Source: Chimonanthus salicifolius (taxonomy: Eukaryota > Streptophyta > Magnoliopsida > Laurales > Calycanthaceae). From it: DNA of 64,000 nucleotides. Shown one piece after another: positions 49,001 through 60,563 of this stretch. The position numbers and the translations under genes were made by a program. The stretch lies in contig CM023535.1 of the NCBI GenBank assembly GCA_013350335.1, positions 25,009,617-25,073,616 of the forward strand. Direction: 5' to 3'. Under the pieces are notes generated by a model. That model was not told where the DNA came from, searched no databases, and worked only from the letters and a program-made list of their open reading frames with translations. Position 1 is the first letter of the stretch, and each line of letters begins with the position of its first letter.

Positions 49001-52000
49001 GTAGATTCAATTTAAAAAGCAAGAGTGAAATTATTGGAGATGAAAGCAGTAACACTCAATTGATAGATACAAAAGCCATTGCAGGGCTAGTAGCAGACGG
49101 GGATAATTGTGGACCATCAGTACTAGTATCTTTGCTGAAGGAGCTCCATGAAGCTGGTCAGTCAGATGACATTGCTTCGGTGATGAATCTCATGATAGGA
49201 ATCCTCAACATCTTTCCAGCAGCCTCAAACCAATTCTGCCTGCATGGCATTATAGGTGTGGTCCATAGTCTGTATTGTTCAACACATTCTTCAGCCACAC
49301 TTTCTAGAAGATGCTCGCTTCTGGTTTTCAACATTCTCAGATTTGCGGATCCCAAAATGTTATCGGATAAAGAAGCATGGGTTTTGGTTACAACAAAGGT
49401 ACTCTATTTGTTGGATTTGCTTCAATTTATTATATAGCAGTTCCTCCTCTTCTTCAAAAATGTGTTTGGATACTAACTAAATTGCATCAATCGAACTGGT
49501 TACTTTTATAGCCCTTTCCATTGTGTTTTTGGCATTATGAAAATCAAATATCACATTCTGTCGGATGCAGTTTTCTGATTTCTCTGCGACAGATCAATAA
49601 TTGGCCATCAACAATGGTTCAGAAGATATGGCAGACAAACAAAATCATTCTTGATGTGAATATAGCTTCTAAGTGCCACAATATCCTCAATACAAAAGCA
49701 CAATAGAACAGATTTGGTTCTGCCCGTCTAAAAAATACTTGTCTTCAGTGTACATCCAAATTATTTTGAAGAATCAAGAAGCTAATTCAGACATGCTATC
49801 TCGCAGTTGCTGGATTATTTGGTCCCCACGTTGACTGCAGATGACACATGCAACCAAGATATGCACTTGGTAATGGGCATTCTTTCTCTTATCCTGTCCC
49901 AATGTAGCAACCAAACACTCACAGAAGCCTCAAAGGCTATACTGTTGAACAAACCATTGGCTTCTGCAGTTAACAATGTGATACAAGCAGCCTGTGTAAA
50001 AGGTCCTGCTTTAATCGATCATGATGAGGAACCAGGCATTGGAGAAACATTAACTTCCGTGCTCTTATTATATTTCTTTTCTTTAAGAAGGTAAGCAATC
50101 ATGCACCTAAAAGCAGTCCTACATTACTTGTTAACCATTCTACAGCTAACATGTTCCATCCCTCAGTTTGCATGCTCTTCTAGAAGGAACAGTGGAGTGG
50201 CAAGATTTCCTCGAGTCATCAAATGGCACACAACCACTTTCTGTGATCTGCATTTGCTGCCACGATCTATGCAGGCTGATACATTTCGGGGCCTCTCCAA
50301 TCAAGCTTGTTGCGTCACAGTGCTTATTGGAGCTGCTCACCAAAATATCAGATCAGAGAACAACCAAACTTGATGAGTTTCAATGCTCCATGAAATACCT
50401 CAAATCTATGATGGCAGTACTGGAAGGCCTGATTTTCTATGGACAAAACAAAGTAGCCATGAATTGCAGTCTGTGTTTATCTAGAATTATAGGGTGGGAG
50501 AAACTGAGTGTGCAACACAAAAAAGAAATTCAAGAAGATAGGTGGTTTAGACTGATCATGGAAGAGTTGGCATTGTCACTAACAGCACCTAGTCTGGCAT
50601 CTAAATCATTCACAAATCAGCACAAACCTGCAACTCATATTGCTATCTCATTGTTGGAAATGGACCAAGAGCACAAGTGGATAAGATCAGTGCTCAATAG
50701 TTCCTGCATTTCTGGTATTATAAGCAACCTTTCAGCCAGTAATGTGAGTGGAGAGATGGTAGAGTTGTTTCGACAGCTTCTGGCCTGTGAATATCTGAAT
50801 GAAGAGCACATCATGGGTCTAAATAATGTGTTTCAGGTACACGTTCTTCTGTCTATCCAACTGCCACTCTGTCACCCCTTCAATTACAACTGTGCAAATT
50901 TTACATCCATTCTTTCTGCTCATATTTCTACGTTAGATAATATATTTTACCCTGCATGTCATCACTCCCCTGGATAGATGTGTCATTACTCATTTTTTTT
51001 TGAAAGGTGTGTCATTACTCATTGTAGTGGTCTCTTTGGCACGAAGAATGCTAATTCTTAACCTGCTATAAGAAGATGATAACAATCCATACAAATGCAT
51101 TTGGACGTACCCAAAATGCAGGTGGATGAATATCTTAACAAAAACTGATGTTTCTCTCCATCTCCATTCATCCATGCAATTGGTGTGCGAATTGAAATTA
51201 CATCTGGAAGATGCTGTTGTCAGCTTTACCGTCATCAAATAAAATCAGAATGATCCCATATTTTATTTGGGACAGACACATTATCCCACCCAGCCAAACA
51301 CAAAGGAATAGAATGAGCTTCAATCATGAGAATGACAAAATACCCTGCCCCGCAACTAGGGGTGTTTATTCGTCCGAACCCGGCCCAAACCCGTCTTAAA
51401 ACAAATAGGCTTGAACACGCATTTCTGTCCAACGGGCCAAACTCAAGCTTTCTTAAAGACCGTATATATGGATGGGCTCGGGCTTTACTTAAAATCCGTC
51501 CAGACCTATTGGACTTTTAGACCCATTTATTTTCTTATATATTGTATACATATCACAAGGTTGTATGTGACACTATTTTTTTATTTTTGTTTTGTAAATT
51601 GAAAAATTAACTTTAAAGATTGAAAGCATACTTAAAGACCTACCGCTTATTAAAATTTCAGTTGAAAAACAATTTCTAGTCACTTGATTTTAACAGTCAA
51701 AATCACCAAATGGCTTTGAATTTTTTTCAAGGACATCTGCCAACTTTAACTATGAAGATCAAGTGGCTAGCAATTGAGTTTTGAACAAAAAAATTAACCA
51801 ATGGTAAGTGTTTAAGTCTACTTTCAATCTATACGATTAGATGTTCAAGTTACAAATTAAAAAAAAAAAAAAATTGGTACCAAGTGTGACCTTGTGACCA
51901 GTTACAAAATAAACGGGCTTTAAATGGCTTGGCACAGGCATTATACATTTTAATGGGATGGGCTTCAGATGGGCTCAGGCTTTTGAAGACAAACGATCAT

Positions 52001-53045
52001 GACAAAGCCCAGCCACCCGATCCCAGCGCATGAACAGGCCTACCCACAACAACCCCATCAACCCAAAAAAACCAAAAAAAAGGAAGGGAGAGACGGGGAG
52101 GGGGTGGAGGTTTGCACTATGATCTCATCTCCTTGTAGCCCAGAAACATGATTGAAAATTTGGAAGGGATAGTAACTACCCTTCCACTTAGAGAATACTT
52201 GAGCTACTGAAAAATAACAAAGTATTAAGCTTTTCATTGGCATCCAAATGCAGCCCAAAAGGAGCGAGATATTGCTGATTTAAGTGCATTTTTATCTTTG
52301 ATCAGTAGTAAGTAAATTTCATTAGAACTTGGTGATGCAAATATTCTATTTTGTATTATAATAGTAAAAGGAATGAAACCCCACATGGGGTAGCTCAGCT
52401 AGTAATATTCCGCCTCAGGAAACGGGATGATGCGAGTTTGAGTCTCCATGGCGTAACCTGGTGACTATCCTATGGGGGTGTGGGACGTCATCCGAAGGGG
52501 GGGTTTAGTAGGGTTATGCTCTAGGTCCCCCCTCCGTCATAAAAAATAATAATAAAAGTAATGAAAAAGCTATTATGAAATGGAAGTGTACAGCCACTCA
52601 CATTAGATGTCGGTGGACATATCCATTATTTGGTTTTACTTGTTTGCACACTTCACTCTTCTTCAGATATTCATTCTTACTCTCTTTCAGGCGACAAGTT
52701 GGTATCAAAGTTGCAGCACTAGAGATGCAAGCAAATTTGAAATGATACCGCTTGAAAATTAGAAATTTGATATAATGAGAATAAAAAGAGAACTGCATCT
52801 TATGTTCATTCTAACCTTTGCAGGCATGCAGGAAACGTTTATACATGGAAGGTTATCAAGAAAACTATAGAGAACAGCATTTTGAGAAGGTTCTAGCCAT
52901 CCCTGATGATTTGGGCAAGATATGCAGTCTGCTCATTCACCTAATGTCATCTCCAACTGAGGCATCTACTGGAGTTCAGACTGAACGAAAGAGATTGTTG
53001 GAAGAAATTGAAATGTTCAGTCAAGAGTATTCCACAAGAACATAA
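43035..53045 (+). CDS. PRD1: PRD1, meiotic double-strand-break formation protein (MEI1-related)
   Basis: Nine exons join in frame: 43035-43481, 46478-46590, 46684-46844, 46956-47267, 47639-48614, 48693-49398, 49807-50090, 50167-50836, 52824-53045. All introns are GT-AG and the sum is 3891 bp (1296 residues; Arabidopsis PRD1 is about 1330). The protein matches PRD1 along its whole length: GHRSSL near the start, GEVLFVLYKLS, DDVRLNCI, ADAIKGPLLSSDAQVQI, CLPQDPLDLLFLLEQ, LADDKQVLASLEQYI, MGILSLILSQCSN, CICCHDLCRLIHFGA and the ACRKRLYMEG tail. PRD1 is a nuclear helical-repeat protein without a catalytic domain. In Arabidopsis it binds SPO11-1 and works with the MTOPVIB, PRD2, PRD3 and DFO proteins to make meiotic breaks. 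The first ATG of the open frame is used. Intron 1 (2996 bp) and intron 8 (1987 bp) hold transposons. No defect is visible. Expected expression is in meiocytes (family knowledge). Confidence 0.96.
44298..44316 (+). repeat. Poly-G tract in PRD1 intron 1
   Basis: Nineteen G in a row, preceded by GCGGGGT and followed by ATTGGGGG, on the transcribed-sense strand of the intron. It could form a G-quadruplex in the pre-mRNA. Confidence 0.95.
44725..45074. mobile_element. hAT-type MITE in PRD1 intron 1 (ATCGGCCGATAT family)
   Basis: Perfect 8-bp flanking repeats GACCCACC (44717-44724 and 45075-45082). Ends CAAAGCCGAATTTTCGGC and, inward from the right, CAGGGGTTGAAATCTCTGCC. The interior holds ATCGGCCGATAT, ATCGGCCGAGAT and related words as in the element at 40444. 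350 bp, non-coding. Confidence 0.85.
45780..45823 (+). repeat. GTCCAGG minisatellite in PRD1 intron 1
   Basis: Six adjacent 7-bp units of GTCCAGG with single-base variants. The flanking intron (45083-46477) shows nothing else I can name. Confidence 0.9.
51357..52042. mobile_element. hAT-type element in PRD1 intron 8
   Basis: Ends TAGGGGTGTTTATTCG and, inward from the right, TAGGCCTGTTCATGCG. Flanking repeats CCCGCAAC (51349-51356) and CCCACAAC (52043-52050) match at seven of eight positions. The 686-bp interior is AT-rich with GGGCTT/GGGCTC words near both ends and no transposase frame. Confidence 0.7.
52379..52553 (+). mobile_element. tRNA-derived SINE (Au-like) in PRD1 intron 8
   Basis: Box A GGTAGCTCAGCTAGTAATA and box B GAGTTTGAGTCTCC are spaced as in tRNA-derived SINEs. 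The copy ends in AAAAAATAATAATA. Flanking 13-bp repeats AAAAGGAATGAAA (52366-52378) and AAAAGTAATGAAA (52554-52566) differ at one base. It lies in sense orientation in the last intron, about 270 bp before exon 9. Confidence 0.88.
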
Positions 53046-53117
53046 AAGAAAGCCCAAAAAAAATTGTAGTCCTTTTAAAATTTTCATCAACTTCAGAACA
53101 AAACAATCAACTTACAG

Positions 53118-53123
53118 AATAAA
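53118..53123 (+). terminator. Candidate poly(A) signal of PRD1
   Basis: AATAAA 73 bases after the PRD1 stop codon. It falls inside the 910-bp gap between the two convergent genes (53046-53955), which otherwise holds the two 3' untranslated regions and no further gene that I can support. Confidence 0.4.
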
Positions 53124-53955
53124 AGTTGACATGGATACATGGATACAGCAGCATATTTTTTTTTATTGTTCTACTGGATCCAAGTACAAGCTCCACTGCA
53201 TCACCAATCCATTGTTTTATCAACTCATGTTTGTTAAGCCCAAACATAAAGGAAGAAAGAGGAACTTCCAATTTTTGGTAATATACTATACAGCACAGGA
53301 ACCAACATGTCATGAGTTTTGGAAGCTCTCTCTTGAAATTACATTATTTCTTCATAAAATTTTAACACTTGTAAGGAATAAGACCTATCTCAAATAAAGG
53401 CAGCAATACTCGCAACAATAAGTCTGGACGTAGTTCAAATTTCTTAGTCTGCACTGCATATTCTTAGAAAATAACCAAAAGTCTATTTCTCATAGTTGAA
53501 ACTTCACATGGGAACCAAAACAGAGTAGTGAAGTTATACCATCAAGGTTGGGGGGTGTTCAAGATTTGAAAGGTTCAAAACAGGTCTTGCCAAATAAATA
53601 GATTACTGTCTTTTTGACGATCAAAGGAGCAGTGCTTTCATTCAGGCATTCTATACTGACCTTGAAAGAAGCAGGAAAGCATGAAACAAGTTAGAGAGAA
53701 CTAAGCTTCGAGCAATTGCAGGACCAAGCACAAGGTAGAAACACTTGATTGATATATTGCCATATGTGGACTTGGTAACCACTTCAAGGAAAGTGCCCTC
53801 ACACATGTATGATCTGCATGCCAAATGCACTAAAAGATAGAAGGGTAATTTCAATCCATCAGAAGGATCTGTCAGCCTTCTGATAGAGACCCATGTAGCA
53901 AATGCTATATTTTGATATTCACTATCAAATATCAATACTATGTCCTGCATTGTCT

Positions 53956-56908
53956 TCAGTCTTGATTAACCAGCATAAACTGCGACTTCCTTCCATTTTG
54001 TTTTAAGATCAAATCAATTAGATCATTGTAAGTCCAGATCTTCTTCTCTCTCCCTTTGACTCCAAGAGAGGAGTAGAGCTTCTCACTACTACTGAGGAAA
54101 AACCCTTTGCCAAAGGCAGTAAGAACAAGAGGGTCAGTGTTCAATTTGACCTCTTCATTTAGAATTCCCATCCTTCTCCATACATCTAAAGCCTTGGTCC
54201 TTCCCAACCCACTAAAAAATGCATCGAAACCAACTCCAACAGTAACTATATCCGGTTTAACATTCTGAGCCTGGAGCCGACAAAGAAGCATATCCAAATG
54301 TCTTAAATCTTTCATCTTCAAAAGCGCTAGTGCAATAATGTTTGTATAAGTAACGTGTGGTCTAACTTTAGCAACTTCCATTTCCTGAATGACGGATTGC
54401 ATGCCTTTATGACTCAGAAGACAAGCACTAGAAAGGAGCAAAAGACACCAAACCAGATATGTCTTCCCAGTCTTTAAAGCAATCTCTTGTCCCAATTCCT
54501 CCAACCGAGAAAACCTGTAATTCTCAAGATATACTCTGGTCATTTTCCTGATCAGTTCTTCCTTTAAAAAGATCTTGGAGTTCAAAATCCTACGATAAAT
54601 CTTCTCCATCTTCTCTACAATTCCAAAGTTCACATAAGCCTCAAGCATGGCAACCAAAGTAGAAGACTGCAAAACCATCCTCTTTGAAAGAAGAGTCTGA
54701 TAGACTCCTTCCATTTTCTCAAGCAACCCTCCTTGGGCACATGCCATGATCAGTATATTATAGGTTACATGGTCAGGAGAACAACCATCTGATTCCATCT
54801 TCTTCACACATTTACACATCTCATCATACATTCTATAATTCCCAAAAGCATGAATAAGTCCATCATAAGTTTCAGGTTCTGGCATTGTATTATTCTCCAC
54901 CATATTTTTGAGGAAAAGGCGTGCATTTTCAAAGTCTCCTTTCTGTGCGAACCCATGGACTATAGAATTGTATATTTCTACAGATGGGCTAAGTCCATAC
55001 ATCTTCATTTCCTGAAGCTTTGATGTTGCTTCTTCCATTAGACCAGATTTACCCAACAATTCTACGATCTTCATGTAGTTGACCTCATTATTTCGGGACT
55101 TCTCTATGTCCTTCCAGAAATTAAACACCTGAAACCATACTTGAAAATCTCAATATAAAGAAATCACCATAGAGTGAGTCAATCACCTCTTTTTTTTTCC
55201 AAACAGAAAATTGCGATTCTCTAGAAATACCCAGAAGCCAGAAGCATTTTGCCCGTTTTTCCAGCTTTCAAAGAAAGCTAGCATGATTCTCTATTGAAAT
55301 TGGTTAACTTCCACAGTTTCTAGTTTCTAGGCACTAGTTTTTTAAGTTAATTTTAGCTTTTCAGGAAATAGAAAAAGAAAATATCAATTGCTTTCCAAAA
55401 AGGAAGCCGTTTCGACTTCTACAAAGCCCAGCGATCCTCACACGGGTATTTTGTGTATACAAACACGGGTTTTACCGTATGTCCAATTTTCCCTCCACCT
55501 GCCGTACCGAAGAAAAAAGGATACATGAACAGTGTAAATCAGCTCGCCAAAATTCATGAACAGTGCAATTCGGCTCTCATGAACAGGCAATTCAGTTCTC
55601 CGAAATTGTAAGTCGGCTCGCCAAAATTCATGAACAATGCAATTCGGCTCTTCGAAATTTCAAATCGACTCGCTGAAATTCATGAACAGTGTAATTCGGC
55701 TCTCCGAGATTTCAAATCGGCTCGTCGAAATTCATGAACAGTGCAATTCGGCTCTCCAAAATTTCAAATTGATTCGCCGAAATTCACATGAACAGTAAAA
55801 ATCAGCCCATTGAAGTTTTGGACATTCCTGTATTCGGCTCACTGAGGGCCATTAAGGGATTCGGTTGGTCATCCAATTTTGGACATTCCTATATTCGGCT
55901 CGGCAAGGGCTATTAAGGGATCCGATTGGTGATCCGATATTGGACATTCCTGTACTCGGAGAATTCGGCTTGCCATGGGCCATTAAGAGATCCGGTTAGT
56001 GATCCGATTCTCGACATTCTTATCTTCTTTTCGGTACGGCAGGTGAGGGTAAAATGAAGATCCGTTAAAATCCATGTCTCTATACACAAAATGTCCGTGG
56101 GAGGATCGCTCGCCTTCTACAAATACCCATCAACGCTTGTCATTTCTTTCTAGCTTTCCAGTACGACTCCGATCATCTTTGTCATAATTAGGTAAAACTA
56201 CAGACTCCAAGCAGATTATTATCCCAACTTTTTCGAGCTTCCAAGGGAGCAACCAGCACTCATTCAGCATGTTTGCCCGTTTCCGCAGCGGGGATGGGTG
56301 TTGGGTGTTGGAGTGGGAGGTCAGGGAAACATTTCAACAGGGACAAGCTACATTTGACCTGCGTTCCACCAAAAGGTGAACGCTCCACAAACGTTGGAAA
56401 ACATCTTTTGCTCCCTTAGACATGATCATTTTTCCAGGCAATTCTGGGGAAAAAGATGATAGCATACATGCCCAGCTCTTAAACCCAGGAAGGCAAGAAG
56501 AGAAGAAATCAAAGCAGGCAGCAAGGAAGACGTAAATACCTGGAGGGCTTGGTCCATTCGACCTGTCTCCTTGAGGAATCTGATGACAGCCCAGAACTGC
56601 TCTTTGCACCAATCCCCCTCATCTCTGAGGAGCTGAAGTGGGTCAGAGTCTTGTGCCTGGATTTTGTGGAGCAGGGACTTGAGTTTTTGGTTTTGGTGGA
56701 ATGTTTCAACAAGAAAGGTCCTGTGTTTTGTGGAGATTCTTTGTGGGTGGGCAGGAGGAGGAAGAAGAAGGCGTTTAGAGAGTCTGGCTGTTGAAGGTGT
56801 TGGAGGCCTTCCACTTGCAGAGACGGAGACTTTGGGAGGCCATCTCATCAAAACTGAGTTGGATTTGATGAAGAATGAAGAACCGAGGGGACGGAATTGG
56901 AGGTTCAT
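53956..56908 (-). CDS. Pentatricopeptide-repeat protein, At4g14190-like, organelle-targeted
   Basis: Two exons, 56908-56540 and 55128-53956, join in frame across a 1411-bp GT-AG intron (…DQALQ then VFNFWKD) to give 513 residues. Residues 1 to about 60 are rich in Ser, Arg and Pro with few acids, as in a plastid or mitochondrial transit peptide. From about residue 139 on there are roughly eight 35-residue PPR units with typical starts, such as VEIYNSIVHGFAQKGDFENA, ETYDGLIHAFGNYRMYDEM, VTYNILIMACAQGG and VTYTNIIALALL. No E, DYW or SMR domain follows, so it is a P-class member, likely binding organelle RNA. The order next to PRD1 matches Arabidopsis, where At4g14190 (annotated chloroplastic) adjoins PRD1 (At4g14180). 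Length is close to that protein (about 500). The molecular target is unknown to me. The intron contains a Mutator-like MITE. Confidence 0.93.
55426..56113. mobile_element. Mutator-like MITE in the PPR intron, with two internal tandem repeats
   Basis: Flanked by the perfect 10-bp repeat CTTCTACAAA (55416-55425 and 56114-56123), a size typical of Mutator-like elements. The terminal inverted repeats are about 90 bp: GCCCAGCGATCCTCACACGG on the left, GCGAGCGATCCTCCCACGG inward from the right, both continuing through ATTTTGTGTATA and CACCTGCCGTACCGAA. Inside are about five ~57-bp units (TTCATGAACAGTGCAATTCG core, 55525-55800) and about three ~67-bp units (GGACATTCCTGTATTCGGCT core, 55830-56010). 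No protein. Confidence 0.92.
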
Positions 56909-58310
56909 GAGTTGGCTTCTTCCTCTTCCAATTCCTGCCGTCGTTTCATCAAAGGGTACGAAATTGGTATTCGTTGCCGAGAAACAAACAAATAAAGAAC
57001 ATTGGGCTTCAGACTAGTGAGATAAATCTTAACCTGCACATATTTAGGTTAGATTTTTTATGTAATTTATATTTTGGCCTTACTCCAATTCGATTGTAAC
57101 TTAATTCATTTTTTAAATTTTGATTAATTTTTAACCCATCTCAATAAATTTTAGTCGGATTAAATTAAGTCATAAGTCAACTTATGTAATTAATTGGATA
57201 ATTAAATTTATATATCTTCTATTAGTAATATTTTAAAAGTAAAAAAATGAAGTATTCATAAAACAAGCCTTTACGATTTGTAAAGCATTAATTCTTAAAA
57301 TATTAAATAATAATATAGAAATAAAGAGTGTATATTAAAATGTAATTAGATAATTTAAATAACTTAGCTCAAATTAAAATAATTTTTTAATCAAATTTTA
57401 TATTTTAAATGGGTTGCACTGTAGTATAAAGTATAAAGTGATGGTGCATGTGACTTCCAGACTCAAAATATACAGTTTCATTTGGGTCTTTTTAGCGGTA
57501 AAAAAGAGTTGACTATATAAATTAACGTGACTTAGTGCCCACTTTCGTTGGTTTCTTCTTGCTTGGCATATGCTTACTTTTAATTAGATGAGTGATATAT
57601 TTCAATATATGGCAAATAAATTATGAGACCTATATTTAGTGGTATATAGCAGATGTAAGTCTCTTTATATGTGTGCATAAGTTATTTCTTGTTTTCTTAT
57701 TTCATAACACAAACATAACATGAGAGATGATGTTTTCTTTTCTAATTTTTTTTGAATTTAGGTATGAGAAATTGTGGAATACTCAATGAAAAACTTCCAC
57801 AGATAAGCTCCCTACCCTAGGGTACACCAAGGCTAGATCATGGGAGCTCAAACCCACAACTTTCTGCTTCTTGAAGCAGAAGACAACCAGTTGAATCAAG
57901 AGAGTAGCAGTACAGAGAGGTTTTTGTATTCATACAATGGTATTCTCAAATTAATGTCTTGAAAAGGTATAGCTGTAACTCTATTTTTCACATAATAGAT
58001 TTAGATTATAGTATGTAGCTCTTTTCTTTGTATCGGAGAGGATTTTTCATGTAAATTAGTACGTTCCTATCTTTTTATTGTTCTTTTTGTTTTCTTTAAT
58101 TCATTGTTTGTGGTTGTTTTGGTTGATTGATATATTTTATATTGTAATTCTTACATTTATTGAAATTTCTATGTGGCTCATGTAGAGAGGAAGGGTTTGA
58201 TATTTCTCTTCAACAAGTGATATCAAAAGTCTATTCTCAATTTTGGAGAAGATTTTTCATTTTTTGGCCAATTGATTTTTCCCATACGTCTGCAATTGTT
58301 GTATTAGAAA
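56909..58310. other. Upstream region of the PPR gene and AT-rich spacer
   Basis: Very AT-rich. No gene seen apart from a probable SINE at about 57775-57915. The PPR promoter must lie at the left edge, but I cannot point to a clear TATA box. Confidence 0.5.
57775..57915 (-). mobile_element. Possible tRNA-derived SINE remnant
   Basis: On the minus strand, TTGATTCAACTGGTTGTC (box-A-like) is followed about 35 bases later by GTGGGTTTGAGCTCCC (box-B-like), the layout of a tRNA-derived SINE head. The tail side runs towards an A-rich stretch near 57750. No target duplication was established. Confidence 0.45.
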
Positions 58311-58459
58311 TAGGGATGAAAATCTCGATATCAGTCGATAAATTTCTCTCCTATTTTTTTTTAACTTAAACTGCCAATATCAGTTGATATCGGTGATATA
58401 TAATATCGGCTTGATATCTCAGCCGATACGATACGTATTGGTCGAGATTATCACCCCCG
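58311..58459. mobile_element. Small hAT-type MITE (ATCGGCCGATAT family), 149 bp
   Basis: Ends TAGGGATGAAAATCTCG and, inward from the right, CGGGGGTGATAATCTCG. Flanking repeats ATTAGAAA (58303-58310) and ATTAGAAC (58460-58467) match at seven of eight bases. Interior words such as GATATCGG and CAGCCGATACGATACG link it to the elements at 40444 and 44725. Confidence 0.75.
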
Positions 58460-60563
58460 ATTAGAACTTTCCATTTTGTTATTTGGATCTTTGTCTTCTC
58501 TATTTGTGAACTCACTATGCATTTGGATGTAGGGTAAATTTTGGAGGGAGTAACCCCTGTTCAAAGATTATCTCAAGTGATACGAAAATCCCTAGTCTGA
58601 AAAGGATTTTTAAAAGTTGAGGAAAAAATAGGAGTAATGGCAGGAAACCATGTTACCCCATCCAAATGCAACTCCTGTCTCTCTCTCTGCAAGGCTATAA
58701 CCCACCATCTGAGATTATTATATAAGGAGTTTATATGAAATCACTCTAACTTATTAGATACCAAGTTTAAGATCAAAATAATGGTTCTTAACCCTTGATC
58801 CTATGGTCTAGAGTTTTAATAGTGGCAGAATGAACATGTTAAATTTAGCTGTGAGGATCATCTATACGGACGTTCAAAGAGTCCTTTTGAAAATTCAATA
58901 GATGATCGGGGTATGAATGATTAAGATTTGTAAAAAGGTGAAACTCACCAAGTAAAACATAAAAAAAGAGTATGTAATATACTCAATTTAAAAAAAAAAA
59001 GATTCAAAATTATTGAAACTTAGAAAATTCCAAATGATTTTATTGATTAAATAAAATTATTTATTTAAAGCTAAATATCTGTATTTAGACTTTTCAAATC
59101 ATTATATTTGACCTATGTGAGCCCCGTGAATCAAAAATTTTAATTATGAGAAATCGTAGAAGTCGATCTGTCCTAAGAATGAAAAATTCAACCGATACCT
59201 TTTATATCGTTCGTACACTTATAGACTTGGCTGATATGTCCATTTAAATGGCCTATATTGGCCCATATTGGCCGTACAACATAGTATCAACTTCATTCAA
59301 ATTTTTTTACTTTTAAAAATAATTGTCATTTTAGCCATTTTTTTAATATTGCATTTGATATGATTTTAAGATAGTTTAAACATATGTTCTTTGAGTATGA
59401 AATGTATTTGTCTATTTCAACCTATTTTTCTTAAAGACTTGTCCATTTTAGTTATATTCATCAATTTTTTGAATTTTTACTCTAGGATAATCTTAATTTT
59501 AGAGTTTTTTGTGAAAATAATCTAATGAAATGATATTGAGAGCCTATGAAATTAAATGGAGATTTCTTACTGTGATTGATATAGTTTTTAGGGTGTTGAT
59601 GTGATTTTTCAAGTTCTTTCAAAAAAATCATAAAATCTGATTTTCTAAGATAATTTCCATTTTTGTGTTTCTTGTAAAAATGTTTAAAGAAATATTATAA
59701 AATGCTTATAGAATTGAATGAAGATTCTTTAATATGATTGTTATAGTTTTTAGGATATTTGTGAGATTTTTCAAATATTCAAACATTTTTTGTTAAACTC
59801 AAAATTTTATATCAAAAGAATTAATGAATTATAATAGAAGATATATGTCATTAAGAGACAAGAAAATATGAATTTTATATTATGAGTTTTCTTGTATTAA
59901 TTTTCTATTTTCCAAAATTTTTGAATATTTTTTAAGTTTTAAGGCATACTTTATTGTTATTGAATTTTTGGCTTTCAAGGCTCTAATCCTCCATAAAAAA
60001 TAATAATAATAAAATATGATCACACATTTTATTTTTTTACATTTTTCTAAAAATAATTTAAATAAAAGGAGTTCGTATAAAGATGAAATGGCTGACATGG
60101 TAAGCATTACTAAATCGTACAAATCGAGTGTGGTCCAGCAAATTTTAAACCCGAAAGGTTTATTATCCGTCCAACATAAATCTTCTAGTTGGGAAGTAGG
60201 GACAACCAAGACATCTTAAGATTTAGAAAACAAGTCATGTTTTTTTTTTCTTAACTCAGAAAATCCTTGGGGCATGTGAAAACCTGTCTATCTACACAAA
60301 CCAGGCAAAACTACGGAGAATGAACCTCTTGAAAAGTGAAAAATTGAACCTATAGAAGTGAGTTCTTGGTCATCAACCCAACTTCTTTAGATTCAAATCA
60401 TCATGTTTTCAATCCTTCTTTTCTTTTTAAATCTTTTCAATCATGTTTTAAATCATTTCTCAAAGCTCGACTTGTTCAACAAACTCTGATTCCATTATCT
60501 TGGTTACAATGGGCAAAACTGGCTTTGCCATTTGTTAAGCACCTAGTCCTCCTCTATTGTGTC
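58460..60563. other. AT-rich intergenic DNA, no gene seen
   Basis: No coding similarity. Around 59200-59290, words such as ATATTGGCCCATATTGGCC suggest a remnant of the ATCGGCCGATAT MITE family, but no ends were found. Confidence 0.5.

Noticed and set aside
52379..52470. Possible tRNA genes at the SINE heads (also 11990-12060)
   Set aside because: Box A and box B are present but cloverleaf pairing is not, and A-rich tails with target duplications show they are SINEs.
53651..53950. 99-codon minus-strand frame downstream of the PPR gene
   Set aside because: It starts just after the PPR stop, matches no family I know and is most simply 3' untranslated sequence.
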